From: Polycyclovorans sp.
GTDB lineage: Bacteria; Pseudomonadota; Gammaproteobacteria; Nevskiales; Nevskiaceae
Assembly: GCA_002706265.1 (NCBI GenBank)
Contig: PAKU01000014.1
Coordinates: 1-64,000, forward strand
Direction: 5' to 3'
DNA length: 64,000 bases
The notes under the pieces were generated by a model. The model saw only the letters and a list, made by a program, of their open reading frames with translations, did not search any database and was not told the DNA's origin. The first letter of the stretch is position 1. Each line of letters begins with the position of its first letter. The position numbers and the translations under genes are program-made. Below, piece after piece: positions 48,375 through 58,345 of the stretch.

Positions 48375-50591
48375 TCAATTGACCTGCAAACCTTCCTGAA
48401 TCATCCGCGGCGTGACGAAGATCAGCAGTTCGCGCTTGATGGACTCCCGCGTGGTGCTGCGGAACAGGGCGCCCAGCAGCGGGATGTCGCCCAACAGCGG
48501 CACCTTGGTGCGCCCCTCGGAATTGCTTTGCTCGAAGACCCCACCGAGCACGATGGTGTCGCCGGTGCGCACCAGCACCTGGGTGGTGACGCGCCGGGTG
48601 TCGATGCTGGGCGCCGTGCCACCACCGGCCACCGGCACGTTCTCGCCCACGGTGTCGTTGGTGACATCCAGGTCCATGAGAATGCGGTTGTCCGGCGTGA
48701 TCTGCGGCGTGACGCTGAGGCTGAGCACCGCCTTCTTGAACGACACGCTGGCATTCTGGTTGCCGCCCTCGGTGGTCTGGAAGGGAATTTCCCGGCCCTG
48801 CTCGATCAGCGCCTGCTTGCCATTGGCGGTGATCACCCGAGGGGTCGAGATCACCTCGCCACGACCTTCGCTCTGCAATGCCGAGAGTTCCAGGTCGATC
48901 AGAAAGTCGGACCCGAGGATCGCCAGCCCGATGGCCCCCGCCTGACCCGCAGCCGGGTTGGCGGGCAGGTTGACGTTGTAGCGGTTCAGCGCCGAGCCCG
49001 GCAGGGTCACCGGGAAGCCCTGGTTGGCGATGAACGAGTTGACGATGGGGTCGGTGCCCAGCACGTTGTTGCCGCTGGTGGTGACCAGGCCGCTGTTGCC
49101 CGAAGACGCCACGCCGGTGACGCCGAAGCGGGCTCCGATGTCGCGGCGGAAGTTGTCGCTGGCCACCACGATGCGTGACTCGATCAGCACCTGTCGCACC
49201 GGCACATCAAGGCGCTCGACCAGCCGCCGCACTTCGCTGAGCTTGTCGCGGCTGTCGAGCACGATCATGGTGTTGGTGCGCTCATCCACGGTCACGCGGC
49301 CGCGCTCTGACAGCAGCGAGGTGTCGCCGGCCGAGATCAGCGCGGCAAGGTCAAGCGCCCGCGCATAGTTCACCTGGATCAACTCAGTGCGCAGCGGCGC
49401 CAGCTGCACCTTTTGCGCGGCCGATTCCAGCTCGGCCTGTTCGCGCGCCGCCACTTCTTCCAGCGGCGCGACCAGCATGACGTTGCCCTGCTGGCGCATC
49501 GCCAGCCCACGAGTGCGCAGGATGATGTCCAGCGCCTGGTCCCAGGGCACGTTCTGCAAGCGCATGGCGACATCGCCGCTCACCGAGTCGCTGATCACCA
49601 TGTTGGCGCCGGCGACATCGGCAATGATCTGCAGCAACGAGCGCACGTCGATGCTCTGGAATGACAAGGAAATGCGCTCGCCGGTGAATTGCGGCTCGGC
49701 GGCCCGGCGGGCTTCGATTTTCTCGGCGGTGAGCGGCTGCAGTTCGAGGGTGAATCGGTCATCGGCCTGGTACGCCGCCTGTTCAAAATCGGCCGGCTCG
49801 ACGGGCGTCACCCGCACTTCGACGTGCAGGCCCTGTTGGCGGGCGTCGACGAACTTGGCGGGGGTGCCGAAGTCGATGACGTCCAGCCGCCGCGCAAGCC
49901 GGTCGGGCAGCGTGGCGTTCTTGAAGCGGGCGACGATCACGCCGCCATCGTTGTCGACTTCGACCGGGGTCGAGGGGTCTGCCAGCTTCACCAGCACCCG
50001 TGCCTCGCCCTTTTCGCCGCGACGGAAATCGATGTTCTCGACCACGTTGCCCTCGCGCCGCGCCGTCGTGCGCACCGGGGGGGGCGCCGACGCACCCGCG
50101 ACCGGGACCGGGACGCCCGCCGGGGTCATGGGCCTGGGCGGCTGTGCGGCCGAGGCCGCAACTGCCGAGGTCAGCTCGATCAGCACGCGGTTGCCTTCGG
50201 TCTTGATGACGTAGGGCACCAGTTCGCTCATCTCGACCACGACCCGGGTACGGCCCTGGGCTTCAGCGGCCGCCACCGATTGCACACGCCCCTGATTGAT
50301 GCGCCGGAAGCGCTCTGCCAGGGCCAGTCGCGTGTCCGGCAGGTCAATCGCCAGCCGTGCGGGTTGTTCGATGGTGAAACTGGTCACGTCCGGCGCCGGG
50401 CCGGTCAGACTCAAGGTGATCAGCACCACGTCGCGGGCGATGCTGGTGGCGTCCAGCGCCACCAGCGCCGGACGGCTTCCGGCGTCGTCAATCGTCGTGG
50501 GACCCTGCGCCACGGCGGACCACGCCGTGAGCATCAAGGCAACGGCGAGCAGACGCGTCGTCAAGTTGCTCCCTTTCCAGCGTGCATCCAT
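48375..50591 (-). CDS. pilQ: Type IV pilus secretin PilQ
   Basis: A 738-residue outer-membrane secretin through which the pilus passes. The signal peptide (LLAVALMLTAWSAVAQ) is followed by two AMIN domains (about residues 35-250), the secretin N-domains (ISLSFQSIDVRSLLQIIADV, VRRLVERLDVPVRQVLIESR), and the secretin core (VISTPRVITANGKQALIEQG, TIVLGGVFEQSNSEGRTKVP, VPLLGDIPLLGALFRSTTR). The ATG at 50591 has GGAGG upstream; longer readings lack a signal sequence. It ends the pilMNOPQ operon. Confidence 0.96.
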   Translation of the reverse strand: MDARWKGSNLTTRLLAVALMLTAWSAVAQGPTTIDDAGSRPALVALDATSIARDVVLITLSLTGPAPDVTSFTIEQPARLAIDLPDTRLALAERFRRINQGRVQSVAAAEAQGRTRVVVEMSELVPYVIKTEGNRVLIELTSAVAASAAQPPRPMTPAGVPVPVAGASAPPPVRTTARREGNVVENIDFRRGEKGEARVLVKLADPSTPVEVDNDGGVIVARFKNATLPDRLARRLDVIDFGTPAKFVDARQQGLHVEVRVTPVEPADFEQAAYQADDRFTLELQPLTAEKIEARRAAEPQFTGERISLSFQSIDVRSLLQIIADVAGANMVISDSVSGDVAMRLQNVPWDQALDIILRTRGLAMRQQGNVMLVAPLEEVAAREQAELESAAQKVQLAPLRTELIQVNYARALDLAALISAGDTSLLSERGRVTVDERTNTMIVLDSRDKLSEVRRLVERLDVPVRQVLIESRIVVASDNFRRDIGARFGVTGVASSGNSGLVTTSGNNVLGTDPIVNSFIANQGFPVTLPGSALNRYNVNLPANPAAGQAGAIGLAILGSDFLIDLELSALQSEGRGEVISTPRVITANGKQALIEQGREIPFQTTEGGNQNASVSFKKAVLSLSVTPQITPDNRILMDLDVTNDTVGENVPVAGGGTAPSIDTRRVTTQVLVRTGDTIVLGGVFEQSNSEGRTKVPLLGDIPLLGALFRSTTRESIKRELLIFVTPRMIQEGLQVN

Positions 50592-50604
50592 GTCGCCCTC
50601 CAAT

Positions 50605-51123
50605 CTAAGGCGTGAGCGCCAGGATGGCCGGCCGGCGGATCCAGCCGCCGAAGCCATCCGGGATCAATTCGTTCAATTCGATCTGGCCTTCTTCTATGGT
50701 GCGAATCTCGCCATAGTTCTGGCCCATGTGGTTGCCCTTGCCGACCCGGTGGATCACCCCGTCGGGCGCGCGCACCATGGCCACCCGCCGGCCGGAGAAG
50801 TCGATCACCCCGATCATGCGCAAGGCGTCCAGGGGGAATTCTTCCAGGGGTTCGCGCGGTCGGCTGATGTCGGGCCGGGGCCCGACACCCACCGCGGCGG
50901 CGCGAACCGGCTCGGGGCGAATAAACGGATCAGGCCGCGAGCCCGCCATATAGACATAGGACTCGTACTGGCGAACCTGGGGTATCGGCTCGATCTGCCG
51001 CGACTGACGCGCCTTGATCTCTGCCACATAGGTTTCCAGGTCGTGCATGTCGCGCGAGCAGCCGCTCAGGGCCAGCAGGCCCAGCACGGCGATCCAAGCC
51101 CTCAAGCGGTGGCGGCTGATCAT
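50605..51123 (-). CDS. pilP: Type IV pilus lipoprotein PilP
   Basis: A 172-residue inner-membrane lipoprotein (signal WIAVLGLLALSGCSRD). PilP connects the PilNO complex with the secretin. The linker DPFIRPEPVRAAA and the beta-domain (LDALRMIGVIDFSGRRVAMV, VGKGNHMGQNYGEIRTIEEG) are typical of PilP. The ATG overlaps the pilO stop by 4 bp, and pilQ starts 13 bp after its stop. Confidence 0.95.
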   Translation of the reverse strand: MISRHRLRAWIAVLGLLALSGCSRDMHDLETYVAEIKARQSRQIEPIPQVRQYESYVYMAGSRPDPFIRPEPVRAAAVGVGPRPDISRPREPLEEFPLDALRMIGVIDFSGRRVAMVRAPDGVIHRVGKGNHMGQNYGEIRTIEEGQIELNELIPDGFGGWIRRPAILALTP

Positions 51124-51806
51124 CGGCGGCCCTTGCGTTGGGGCCGGTTGGCGGCTTCCTGGGCGGCGATCTCTTCATCGTCGAGATAGCGATAGGTGGT
51201 GGCCACCGCCGTCATGCGCAGCGGCCCCTGACTGGACGATGGGGCGCCGTTGCGGGCGCGTCCGCCGGTGGCCGCGACCGGCCGGATTTCGACATCTTCG
51301 ATGGTGACGATGCGCGGCAGCGCGGCGATGCCGCTGACGAATTCGCCCATCTGGTGGTAGGTGCCCAGCACGATGATCTGGTTGGGCAGTTCTGCGTAGA
51401 AGTCTTTGGGGACTTCGCCGATGGGGCGGAACAGCTCTTCCTCCAGGCTGCTGGCCACACGGGTCTGCGAGATGTCGTTGAGCAGATTGGCCACCTCGGT
51501 GCGGCTTGGGAGCTGGCGCAGCATGGCGCCGAAGGAGCGCTCCATTTCGGCCAGTTGCTCACGGTAGGCGTCCAGATTGGCGACCTTGCGCTGCTTGGTT
51601 TCAAATTCGCCGCGCAGCCGCTTCTCGGTCGCCTGCTCGCGCACCCGTTGTTCGTTCTGCGGCTTCACCAGGAAGTAGTAACCGGCGCCGATCAGCACCA
51701 GCGCGAGCAGCACGGCCGCGCCGATCCGCGCATACAGCGGCCACAGCCCCGGGTTTTGCGGGTCGAGCGACTGCAGCTCTTCGAAAATCTCCTGGGCGCG
51801 ACTCAT
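51120..51806 (-). CDS. pilO: Type IV pilus inner-membrane protein PilO
   Basis: A 228-residue bitopic protein: a short cytoplasmic segment, one TM helix (YARIGAAVLLALVLIGAGYY), a coiled coil (about residues 45-95) and a ferredoxin-like periplasmic domain (FYAELPNQIIVLGTYHQMGE). It pairs with PilN to form the alignment subcomplex. It overlaps pilN and pilP by 4 bp each. Confidence 0.95.
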   Translation of the reverse strand: MSRAQEIFEELQSLDPQNPGLWPLYARIGAAVLLALVLIGAGYYFLVKPQNEQRVREQATEKRLRGEFETKQRKVANLDAYREQLAEMERSFGAMLRQLPSRTEVANLLNDISQTRVASSLEEELFRPIGEVPKDFYAELPNQIIVLGTYHQMGEFVSGIAALPRIVTIEDVEIRPVAATGGRARNGAPSSSQGPLRMTAVATTYRYLDDEEIAAQEAANRPQRKGRR

Positions 51807-52384
51807 TGGATGTCCTCGGCGCCTTCGGCCCCTTCGGCCGCCTGATTGCGGCTCTTGACCTGCAGGGTGAACTCGCTTGCGCGACCACGACCGGCCTCGG
51901 TGGCGCGAATCACGACCAGCCGCGGATCATCGAACCATTCGGAGGCATCGAGGTTCTTCATGTAGGCCGACACCCGACCGTTGGAGTCGGCAACGCCTTC
52001 AATCGTCACTTGCGTGCCCTTTTGCCGCAGCAGGGTGAGCGACACGCCCTCGGGTAGGGTATTGACCACTTCGTCGAAGAAATGCACTGAGGCAGAGCGA
52101 CTGGACTGCAAGGTCTCGATCACCCTCATGCGTGCCAACAGGTTGTCGCGGGTGCGCTCCAGGCCCTCGATCTCCTTGATTTTCTGATCGATCTCGGCCA
52201 CTTGCTGGGTCAGGTACTGATTGCGCGCCCGCTGATGCTCCACCGCGCCCGAGGCATGGAAATACAGGCTGCCCGCGACGATCACGCCCACCAGCCCGCC
52301 CAGCGCCAGCATCTGGAAAAACTGCCGTTTCCGCAGTTCGCGACGTTCGGCTCGCCAGTCGAGCAGGTTGATGCGCAGTGCCAT
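51803..52384 (-). CDS. pilN: Type IV pilus inner-membrane protein PilN
   Basis: A 193-residue bitopic protein. It begins MALRINLLDWRAERRELRKR, the conserved cytoplasmic INLLPWR-type peptide that binds PilM. A TM helix (LALGGLVGVIVAGSLYFHA) and coiled coil (QQVAEIDQKIKEIEGLERTR) follow, then a periplasmic domain. It starts 2 bp after the pilM stop and overlaps pilO by 4 bp. Confidence 0.95.
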   Translation of the reverse strand: MALRINLLDWRAERRELRKRQFFQMLALGGLVGVIVAGSLYFHASGAVEHQRARNQYLTQQVAEIDQKIKEIEGLERTRDNLLARMRVIETLQSSRSASVHFFDEVVNTLPEGVSLTLLRQKGTQVTIEGVADSNGRVSAYMKNLDASEWFDDPRLVVIRATEAGRGRASEFTLQVKSRNQAAEGAEGAEDIQ

Positions 52385-52386
52385 GG

Positions 52387-53481
52387 CTAGTGGTCCGCTT
52401 CGTCGTCGTCAAATGACCGCAGGGCCAATCCGGCGGCCAGCAGCAGCGCCGTCTCGTCCCGCACGATCAGGTTGGGCTTGGCCCGCGGGGAGATTGAAAG
52501 CTGGGCAAACGGTCGGGCGATCACCGTGGGGATGCCAATGCGTTCGCTGATCTGCGCAGCCAGGCCGTCAATCTGGGCGCAGCCGCCGGCAAGAATGATC
52601 TGATCGACCTGGGCGATATCGCTCACCGCTGAAAAAAAGAACTGGAGACCCCGGTCAACCTGCTGGCCGATGTCATCAATGAAGGGTTTCAGCACGTCCT
52701 CACGGTAACTCTCGGGCAGCGCGTTGGCACGCTGCGCCCGCAGCGCTTCATCCACCGACATGCCGTAGGCGCGCATGATGTCTTCGGTCAATTGCTTGCC
52801 GCCGAAGGCAGATTCACGGGCATAGACCAGTTTGTGATCGTGGAGGAACAGCAGGGTCGTGGCGATGGCCCCGATGTCGACCAGGGCGATGGTCTGGCCG
52901 ACGCCGTCGGCAGGCATCTGATGGCGCAACAGGCTGGACGCCAGCTCCAGAGCGTGGTTCTGAATGTCGACCACCTTGGCGCGCATGCCCGCGCGCTCCA
53001 GTGCGTCGGTGCGCGCCAGCACCTGGTCACGACGGCAGGCGGCGAGCAACACATCCACCTCTTCGGTTCGCCCCCCGGCCGGTCCCAGAACCTGGAAGTC
53101 GAGGCTCACGTCTTCGATCGGGAAAGGGATGTACTGGTCGGCCTCGGCGCGGATCTGCTGCTCCATGTCATCTTCGCTGAGCAGGGCCGAAAGCTGTACG
53201 ACTTTGGTGATGACCGTGGGGCCGGCCACCGCCACTGCGGCGGCACGCTGTTTGGTGCCGGATTTGGCCAGCACCTTGCGAATGGCCTCGGCCACCGCTT
53301 CGGGTTCGACCACTTGCTGGTCAACCACGGCAGAGGCCGGCAACGGTTCGATGGCAAAGGCGGCAACTTCGATTCGGCCACCCTTCTTGACGAGTTCCAG
53401 CAGCTTGACCGAACTGGAACTGATGTCCAATCCGACCAGGGAGGGATCCTGCCCTCCGAACCATTTCTGCATGATGGACAT
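52387..53481 (-). CDS. pilM: Type IV pilus assembly ATPase-like protein PilM
   Basis: A 364-residue actin-like cytoplasmic protein. Motifs: VGLDISSSSVKLLELVKKGG (phosphate-1 loop), ADQYIPFPIEDVSLDFQVLG, TIALVDIGAIATTLLFLHDH (phosphate-2), and IILAGGCAQIDGLAAQISER (adenosine motif). It binds the PilN peptide and starts the pilMNOPQ operon. The ATG at 53481 has an AAGGGG site; an ATG three codons later (MQKWFGG) is nearly as good. Divergent from ponA. Confidence 0.96.
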   Translation of the reverse strand: MSIMQKWFGGQDPSLVGLDISSSSVKLLELVKKGGRIEVAAFAIEPLPASAVVDQQVVEPEAVAEAIRKVLAKSGTKQRAAAVAVAGPTVITKVVQLSALLSEDDMEQQIRAEADQYIPFPIEDVSLDFQVLGPAGGRTEEVDVLLAACRRDQVLARTDALERAGMRAKVVDIQNHALELASSLLRHQMPADGVGQTIALVDIGAIATTLLFLHDHKLVYARESAFGGKQLTEDIMRAYGMSVDEALRAQRANALPESYREDVLKPFIDDIGQQVDRGLQFFFSAVSDIAQVDQIILAGGCAQIDGLAAQISERIGIPTVIARPFAQLSISPRAKPNLIVRDETALLLAAGLALRSFDDDEADH

Positions 53482-53555
53482 CGTGCCCCTTGCCGAGCGC
53501 CCCTGATGATTCCCGAAAACCGCGCTCCCCAAAGGCGGATCAGGCACAGTGGCTT

Positions 53556-53583
53556 AATATAGCGGACCCCGAAGTCAATGCAA
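53556..53583 (-). promoter_or_regulatory. Predicted sigma-70 promoter of pilMNOPQ
   Basis: On the minus strand TTGCAT (53583-53578), 16-bp spacer, TATATT (53561-53556). It would start transcription near 53549, about 70 nt before pilM, in the gap shared with divergent ponA. Confidence 0.5.
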
Positions 53584-53609
53584 CTCGAAGTTTGCTCCGC
53601 AAATACCTG

Positions 53610-56048
53610 ATGCCAAACCATAAGATGTCCAGCGCCCATGTCCAGAGGGGCCGTTTAGCCTGGGTGCTGGGGATCAGCGCGCTCACTTTGCTGATCGGCG
53701 GTCTGTTAACGGTGTGGCTGACCGTTCGCCACTTCCAGCAAGACCTTCCGTCGGTTGCGGCCATTCGCGCCATCGAGCTGGGCGAGCCCATGCGCGTTTT
53801 CACGGCCGATGGACTGCTGATGGCCGAATATGGCACCGAAAGGCGCTCTTCGGTGCGGTTTGACGAAATTCCCCGCCGGGTGATCGAAGCGTTCATCGCC
53901 GCCGAAGATGAGCGCTTCATGCGCCACCACGGCGTTGACCCGGTGGGCCTGTTGCGCGCCAGTGTCCGCCTGTTGCAGACCGGCGAGCGCACCCAGGGGG
54001 GCAGCACCATCACCATGCAGCTGGCACGCAACGTCTTCTTGAGCAGCGAGCGCACCTACACCCGAAAAATCCGCGAGATCCTGCTGGCGATACAGATTGA
54101 AGACGAGCTCAGCAAAGAGGAGATTCTCGAGCTGTATCTGAACAAGATCTTCCTGGGAGAGCGCGCCTATGGCGTCGCGGCCGCCGCCCAGACCTATTTC
54201 AGCCGGCCGCTGAGTGCGCTCACCCTCGACCAGGCGGCCCTGATCGCCGGCTTGCCCAAGGCGCCGTCGCGAGACAACCCGATTGCCAGCCCGTCGCGTT
54301 CCATGGAGCGCCGCAACTACGTGCTGCGACGCATGCACGATGCCGGCTTCATCGACCGCAATACGCTGGCGGCTGCCCAATCGGCGCCGCTCGGGGTTTC
54401 GCCCTATCGCACCCGGGTCGAAGTCGAGGCGCCGTATGCCGCCGAGATGGCGCGCCAGACCGTGGTCGCGGCGTTGGGGGAATCGGCGTACTCGCAGGGA
54501 CTGCGGGTCTACACCTCGATCGTCGGCACCGAGCAGACCGCCGCGGTCAATGCGGTGCGCAACGGCCTGCTGGATGTCGAGCAACGACAGGGCTGGCGCG
54601 GCGTTGAGCGGCGGTTGAAGCCCGAGACGCTGGGCGACCGGGACGCCCTGTTGCTGGCGCTGGGCGAACTGCCGAAGTGGCCGGCGCTGACCACGGCCGT
54701 CATCACCGGCACCGCTGACGGCGCGGTGGTGGCCTTGAGTGCCGATGCCGAGACGCTCAGGCTGGATGCGGCTGCACTTGAATGGGCCGGCGCCCAGCGC
54801 GACACGCTACAGCCTGGCGCGGTGATTCACCTGCGCCAGAACGCGGCGGATGAACTGCGCCTTTCGCAAACGCCGCAACCCCAGGCGGCGTTCATCGCAC
54901 TCGATCCGCAGACCGGCGCCATCACCTCGATGGTGGGGGGCTACGATTTCTATCTGAGCTCATTCAACCGCGCGGTTCAGGCGCAGCGACAGGTTGGTTC
55001 GGCCTTCAAACCTTTTCTGTACGCCGCCAGCTTCGATGTGGGCTTCACACCGGCGTCGGTGGTGCTGGATGCCCCGGTGGTGTTCGACGATGCGCGACTC
55101 GAGGAGGCGTGGCGGCCGACCAACTACAGCGGCAAGTTCTATGGCCCGACCCGCCTGCGAGACGCCTTGGTGCACTCGCGCAACCTGGTCACCGTGCGCC
55201 TGCTGCAATCCATCGGCTTCGAGCAGGCGCGCAGCTTCGCGCAACGTTTCGGGCTCGACCGCGACCGCCTGCCGCGAGACCTGACCATGGCGCTGGGCAG
55301 TGCGAGTTACACGCCGCTGGAGCTGGCCAGCGCCTATGCGGTGCTGGCCAATGGCGGCCTGTCGGTGGAGCCACGATTGATTGACCGGGTCGAGGGGGCC
55401 GACGGCACGGTGGTCTGGCGCCCCGATGCGCCGGTTGAAAATCCGTCCGAGCGCCTTTCCCCGTCCATGCCGGCGGCTCAGCCAACCGCCGCGCCCGCAG
55501 ACCCTGCTGCCGATGACACCATGGCGCCGGTGGTGGACGACCCGCGGCGGGTGGTCCCCGAGGCCATCACCTGGCTGATCACCGACATCCTGCGCGACGC
55601 CGCCCGTCGCGGCACCGCGGCGCGTGTGGGTACCGCCTTGAAGCGTCGTGATCTGGCCGGAAAAACCGGCACGACCAATGACGAGACCGATGCCTGGTTC
55701 GCCGGGTACAACCGTCACCGCGTGGGGGTGGCGTGGGTGGGTCACGACCAACCGCAGCGGATCGGTCGTGGCGAGGTGGGTGGCCGGGCGGCGCTGCCCA
55801 TCTGGGTCGATGTCATGAGGGTCGCCTTGAAGGACATCCCCGATGAACCGCCACCGCCGCCCGACAGCGTGATGAGCGTGCGTGTGGACCGGGAAACCGG
55901 TGGCCGGGCGGGTGTGGGCAGCTCTGACAGTATTTTCGAGTTCGTGCCCGTGGCCAGCATGGGCCGCCCCGCCGCAGGCGAGGAACGTCCCCACCAGCCC
56001 ACACCTTCGCAACAGCGTCAGGGTCCGGCGCTGGACGATCTGTTCTGA
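53610..56048 (+). CDS. ponA: Class A penicillin-binding protein 1A
   Basis: An 812-residue bifunctional peptidoglycan synthase. A membrane anchor (VLGISALTLLIGGLLTVWLT) is followed by the glycosyltransferase domain with EDERFMRHHGVDPVG (catalytic Glu) and RTQGGSTITMQLARNVFLSS. After an OB-like region comes the transpeptidase domain: QVGSAFKPFLYAASF (SxxK serine), HSRNLVTVRLLQ (SxN) and RDLAGKTGTTNDETDAWF (KTG). The C-terminus is Pro/Gln-rich and likely disordered. The divergent ponA/pilM layout is usual in gammaproteobacteria. The ATG at 53625 is an alternative start; neither has a clear ribosome site. Confidence 0.95.
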   Translation: MPNHKMSSAHVQRGRLAWVLGISALTLLIGGLLTVWLTVRHFQQDLPSVAAIRAIELGEPMRVFTADGLLMAEYGTERRSSVRFDEIPRRVIEAFIAAEDERFMRHHGVDPVGLLRASVRLLQTGERTQGGSTITMQLARNVFLSSERTYTRKIREILLAIQIEDELSKEEILELYLNKIFLGERAYGVAAAAQTYFSRPLSALTLDQAALIAGLPKAPSRDNPIASPSRSMERRNYVLRRMHDAGFIDRNTLAAAQSAPLGVSPYRTRVEVEAPYAAEMARQTVVAALGESAYSQGLRVYTSIVGTEQTAAVNAVRNGLLDVEQRQGWRGVERRLKPETLGDRDALLLALGELPKWPALTTAVITGTADGAVVALSADAETLRLDAAALEWAGAQRDTLQPGAVIHLRQNAADELRLSQTPQPQAAFIALDPQTGAITSMVGGYDFYLSSFNRAVQAQRQVGSAFKPFLYAASFDVGFTPASVVLDAPVVFDDARLEEAWRPTNYSGKFYGPTRLRDALVHSRNLVTVRLLQSIGFEQARSFAQRFGLDRDRLPRDLTMALGSASYTPLELASAYAVLANGGLSVEPRLIDRVEGADGTVVWRPDAPVENPSERLSPSMPAAQPTAAPADPAADDTMAPVVDDPRRVVPEAITWLITDILRDAARRGTAARVGTALKRRDLAGKTGTTNDETDAWFAGYNRHRVGVAWVGHDQPQRIGRGEVGGRAALPIWVDVMRVALKDIPDEPPPPPDSVMSVRVDRETGGRAGVGSSDSIFEFVPVASMGRPAAGEERPHQPTPSQQRQGPALDDLF

Positions 56049-56066
56049 GCCGCCGTGCGTGGCGCC

Positions 56067-56663
56067 ATGGCTAAACCACACTCATCCCTCCATGAAGAAT
56101 GGGTCAACGCCGCCGCACAGTTGATGTGCTCCTTGCACCTCACGGATTACCAGCAGGCAAAGTTGAAGGCCCGCGACCAGCTTGGCCTCGGCGCTGACGC
56201 CGCCTTGCCCGACAATCAGTCGATTGAAACCGCCGTGCTCGCCTATCAACGATTGTTCGGTGGTGCTGCCTACGCCCAGCGGTTGCAACGTCTGCGCGCA
56301 ACGGCCCTGCACGCCATGCGCTGGCTGCATCCCCTCGATGTCCGGTTGGTGGGCGCCGTGGCCACGGGCGCCATCAATGACGCGCATCGCGTGCAGTTAC
56401 ATGCCCTGACCGATGACGTCGAGGCCGTGGACTTCCAGTTTCTGGACCGTGGCATGCCGTTCGCGCAAGGGGAGCGTCGTTATCGCATGACCGACGGCCG
56501 ACAACGGGCCGTTCCACTGCTGCAGTTCAGTGCGGACGGGATCGGCGTGGACCTGGCTGTATTTACCCGCGACCGCCCGGCCCAGCCACTGTCGCCGGTG
56601 ACCGGAAGAGCCGCGAAGCGCTTGCGAATGGGCGAGGTCGAGGCCCTGGTGCAGCGCGCGTAA
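56067..56663 (+). CDS. Conserved hypothetical protein downstream of ponA
   Basis: A 198-residue soluble protein. The N-terminal part (EEWVNAAAQLMCSLHLTDYQ, AKLKARDQLGLGADAALPDN) resembles proteins of beta/gammaproteobacteria that are often mislabelled UDP-N-acetylmuramate-alanine ligase. A second half (VRLVGAVATGAINDAHRVQL, EAVDFQFLDRGMPFAQGERR) has the look of a minimal nucleotidyltransferase-like fold, but no catalytic Asp pair can be confirmed. No function is assigned. The ATG at 56067 is 18 bp after the ponA stop, probably in the same transcript, which ends at the terminator after it. Confidence 0.7.
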   Translation: MAKPHSSLHEEWVNAAAQLMCSLHLTDYQQAKLKARDQLGLGADAALPDNQSIETAVLAYQRLFGGAAYAQRLQRLRATALHAMRWLHPLDVRLVGAVATGAINDAHRVQLHALTDDVEAVDFQFLDRGMPFAQGERRYRMTDGRQRAVPLLQFSADGIGVDLAVFTRDRPAQPLSPVTGRAAKRLRMGEVEALVQRA

Positions 56664-56705
56664 GGCCCACAAAAAACCCACCGGCGAGGTGGGTTTTTGT
56701 GGGCC
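56664..56705. terminator. Bidirectional Rho-independent terminator
   Basis: CCCACC/GGTGGG forms the GC core, flanked by A-run and T-run arms that also pair (GGCCCAC...GTGGGCC). It lies immediately after the hypothetical gene and 13 bp past the gltA stop, and would serve both convergent transcripts. Confidence 0.93.
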
Positions 56706-56718
56706 GCGCTGCGCCGCC

Positions 56719-58011
56719 TCAGGTGCCGCGTGACGCCAGCGGCTGCACGTCGCGAACGCCTGCGCCGGTATAGACCTGTCGTGGCCGTGCGATGCGCATG
56801 CCCGGCTCAGCAATCATTTCCGACCAGTGCGCCACCCAGCCCACGGTGCGCGCCACGGCGAACATCGGCGTGAACATGTTCACCGGGAACCCGAGCGCGC
56901 TGTAAATGATGCCGGAGTAGAAATCGACGTTCGGATACAGCTTGCGTTCTTTGAAGTAGTCGTCAGACAGGGCAATTTCTTCCAGCTTCATCGCCAGTTC
57001 CAGCTTCGGGTCATCAATCTTCAGCGCCTTGAGAACCTTGTGGCACTCGTCGCGGATGATGGTCGCGCGCGGATCGAAGTTCTTGTACACCCGGTGGCCG
57101 AAGCCCATCAGACGCACGCCGCTGTTCTTGTCCTTGACCTTGTCCATGAAGCCCTGAACGTTCTTCACGTCGCCAATTTCACCGAGCATTTTCAGCACGG
57201 CTTCGTTGGCTCCGCCGTGCGCGGGGCCCCACAGCGCGGCGATGCCTGCCGCCATGGCCGCATAGGGATTGGTACCGGTGGAGCCGGCCATGCGAACGGT
57301 GGACGTCGAGGCGTTCTGCTCGTGATCGGCGTGCAGGATGAACAGGACATCCAGGGCCTTGGCCGCGACCGGATCGACGTGATACGGCTCGGCCGGTACC
57401 GAGAACATCATGTTCAGAAAGTTGGAGCTGTAGTCCAGGTGATTCTGCGGGTACATGAACGGCTGGCCCGCATAACGCTTGTAGGCGGCTGCGGCGATGG
57501 TGGGAATCTTCGCGATCATGCGGTGCGCGAAAATCTCGCGGTGCTTGGGGTCCTTGTTGTTCGTGGTGTCGTGATAGAACGCCGACAACGAGCCCACAAT
57601 CCCGGTCAACATGGCCATCGGGTGCGCGTCGTAACGGAAGCCGCCGAAGAAGCTCTTCAGGTTCTCGTTGATCATCGTGTGACGACGAATGCTCTGATCA
57701 AACGCCTCAAGCTCGGCAGGGGTTGGCAGTTCACCGTTGAGGATCAGATAAGCCACCTCGATATACGAGCAGTGCTTGGCCAGCTGATCGACCGGATACC
57801 CGCGATACAGCAATACACCCGCGTCGCCATCGATGTAGGTGATGGCCGATTGAGTGGAACAGGTGGACGAAAAGCCGGGGTCGTACGTGAACACGCCCGA
57901 ACCGCCGTAAACCTTGCCGACGTCCAGCCCAACAGGGCCTAAAGTGCCGGAAACGCCCGGAAGTTCAACCTTCTCGCCGGTATCTTCGTTCAACAGGCTA
58001 TAACGAGCCAT
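56719..58011 (-). CDS. gltA: Citrate synthase (type II)
   Basis: A 430-residue TCA-cycle enzyme. Motifs: [60 protein letters not shown], catalytic His in [16 protein letters not shown] and [20 protein letters not shown], and catalytic Asp in [15 protein letters not shown]. The length is typical of the hexameric, NADH-sensitive proteobacterial type. The ATG at 58011 has AAAGGATG upstream. It is distinct from the PrpC paralogue at 24.7 kb, which is shorter in its core. Confidence 0.97.
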   Translation of the reverse strand: MARYSLLNEDTGEKVELPGVSGTLGPVGLDVGKVYGGSGVFTYDPGFSSTCSTQSAITYIDGDAGVLLYRGYPVDQLAKHCSYIEVAYLILNGELPTPAELEAFDQSIRRHTMINENLKSFFGGFRYDAHPMAMLTGIVGSLSAFYHDTTNNKDPKHREIFAHRMIAKIPTIAAAAYKRYAGQPFMYPQNHLDYSSNFLNMMFSVPAEPYHVDPVAAKALDVLFILHADHEQNASTSTVRMAGSTGTNPYAAMAAGIAALWGPAHGGANEAVLKMLGEIGDVKNVQGFMDKVKDKNSGVRLMGFGHRVYKNFDPRATIIRDECHKVLKALKIDDPKLELAMKLEEIALSDDYFKERKLYPNVDFYSGIIYSALGFPVNMFTPMFAVARTVGWVAHWSEMIAEPGMRIARPRQVYTGAGVRDVQPLASRGT

Positions 58012-58295
58012 CCAATCATCCTTTCGTCTTGAAGTTAAAGACGCGGGCCTGCTGGCCTGCGCGCTGCTCCGCTCGCGATGAACGCTCCGGCCGCTTCAGC
58101 ACACTGAACTGGCGCTGACTGCGACCCGCGCTTTCGTGAAACCCTCAACCAAGCTCAAGGATAACGACTTTTACCGAGAAGCGGCACTGCCCCAGGCCGC
58201 GGGCGCCTCTTGATACGACCCGTTCTTCCAAGCGCGGGTGCGAAGACCGCGCGCGGCGAGCATCAAGGGGCTCGACCGTTCACGCACGGCACAGC
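58012..58295. other. gltA upstream region, no clear feature
   Basis: About 280 bp between gltA and the rpmE2 terminator. It must contain the gltA promoter, but no hexamer pair stands out. No open frame with recognisable content was seen. Confidence 0.5.
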
Positions 58296-58320
58296 AAAAA
58301 GCCGCCCGAAGGCGGCTTTT
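58296..58320 (-). terminator. Rho-independent terminator after rpmE2
   Basis: AAAAGCCGCC (58297-58306) pairs with GGCGGCTTTT (58311-58320) around a CGAA loop; on the minus strand a T-run follows (58300-58296). It lies 26 bp past the rpmE2 stop. Confidence 0.92.
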
Positions 58321-58345
58321 GAGCAAGACGGACTGACGCCCGGAC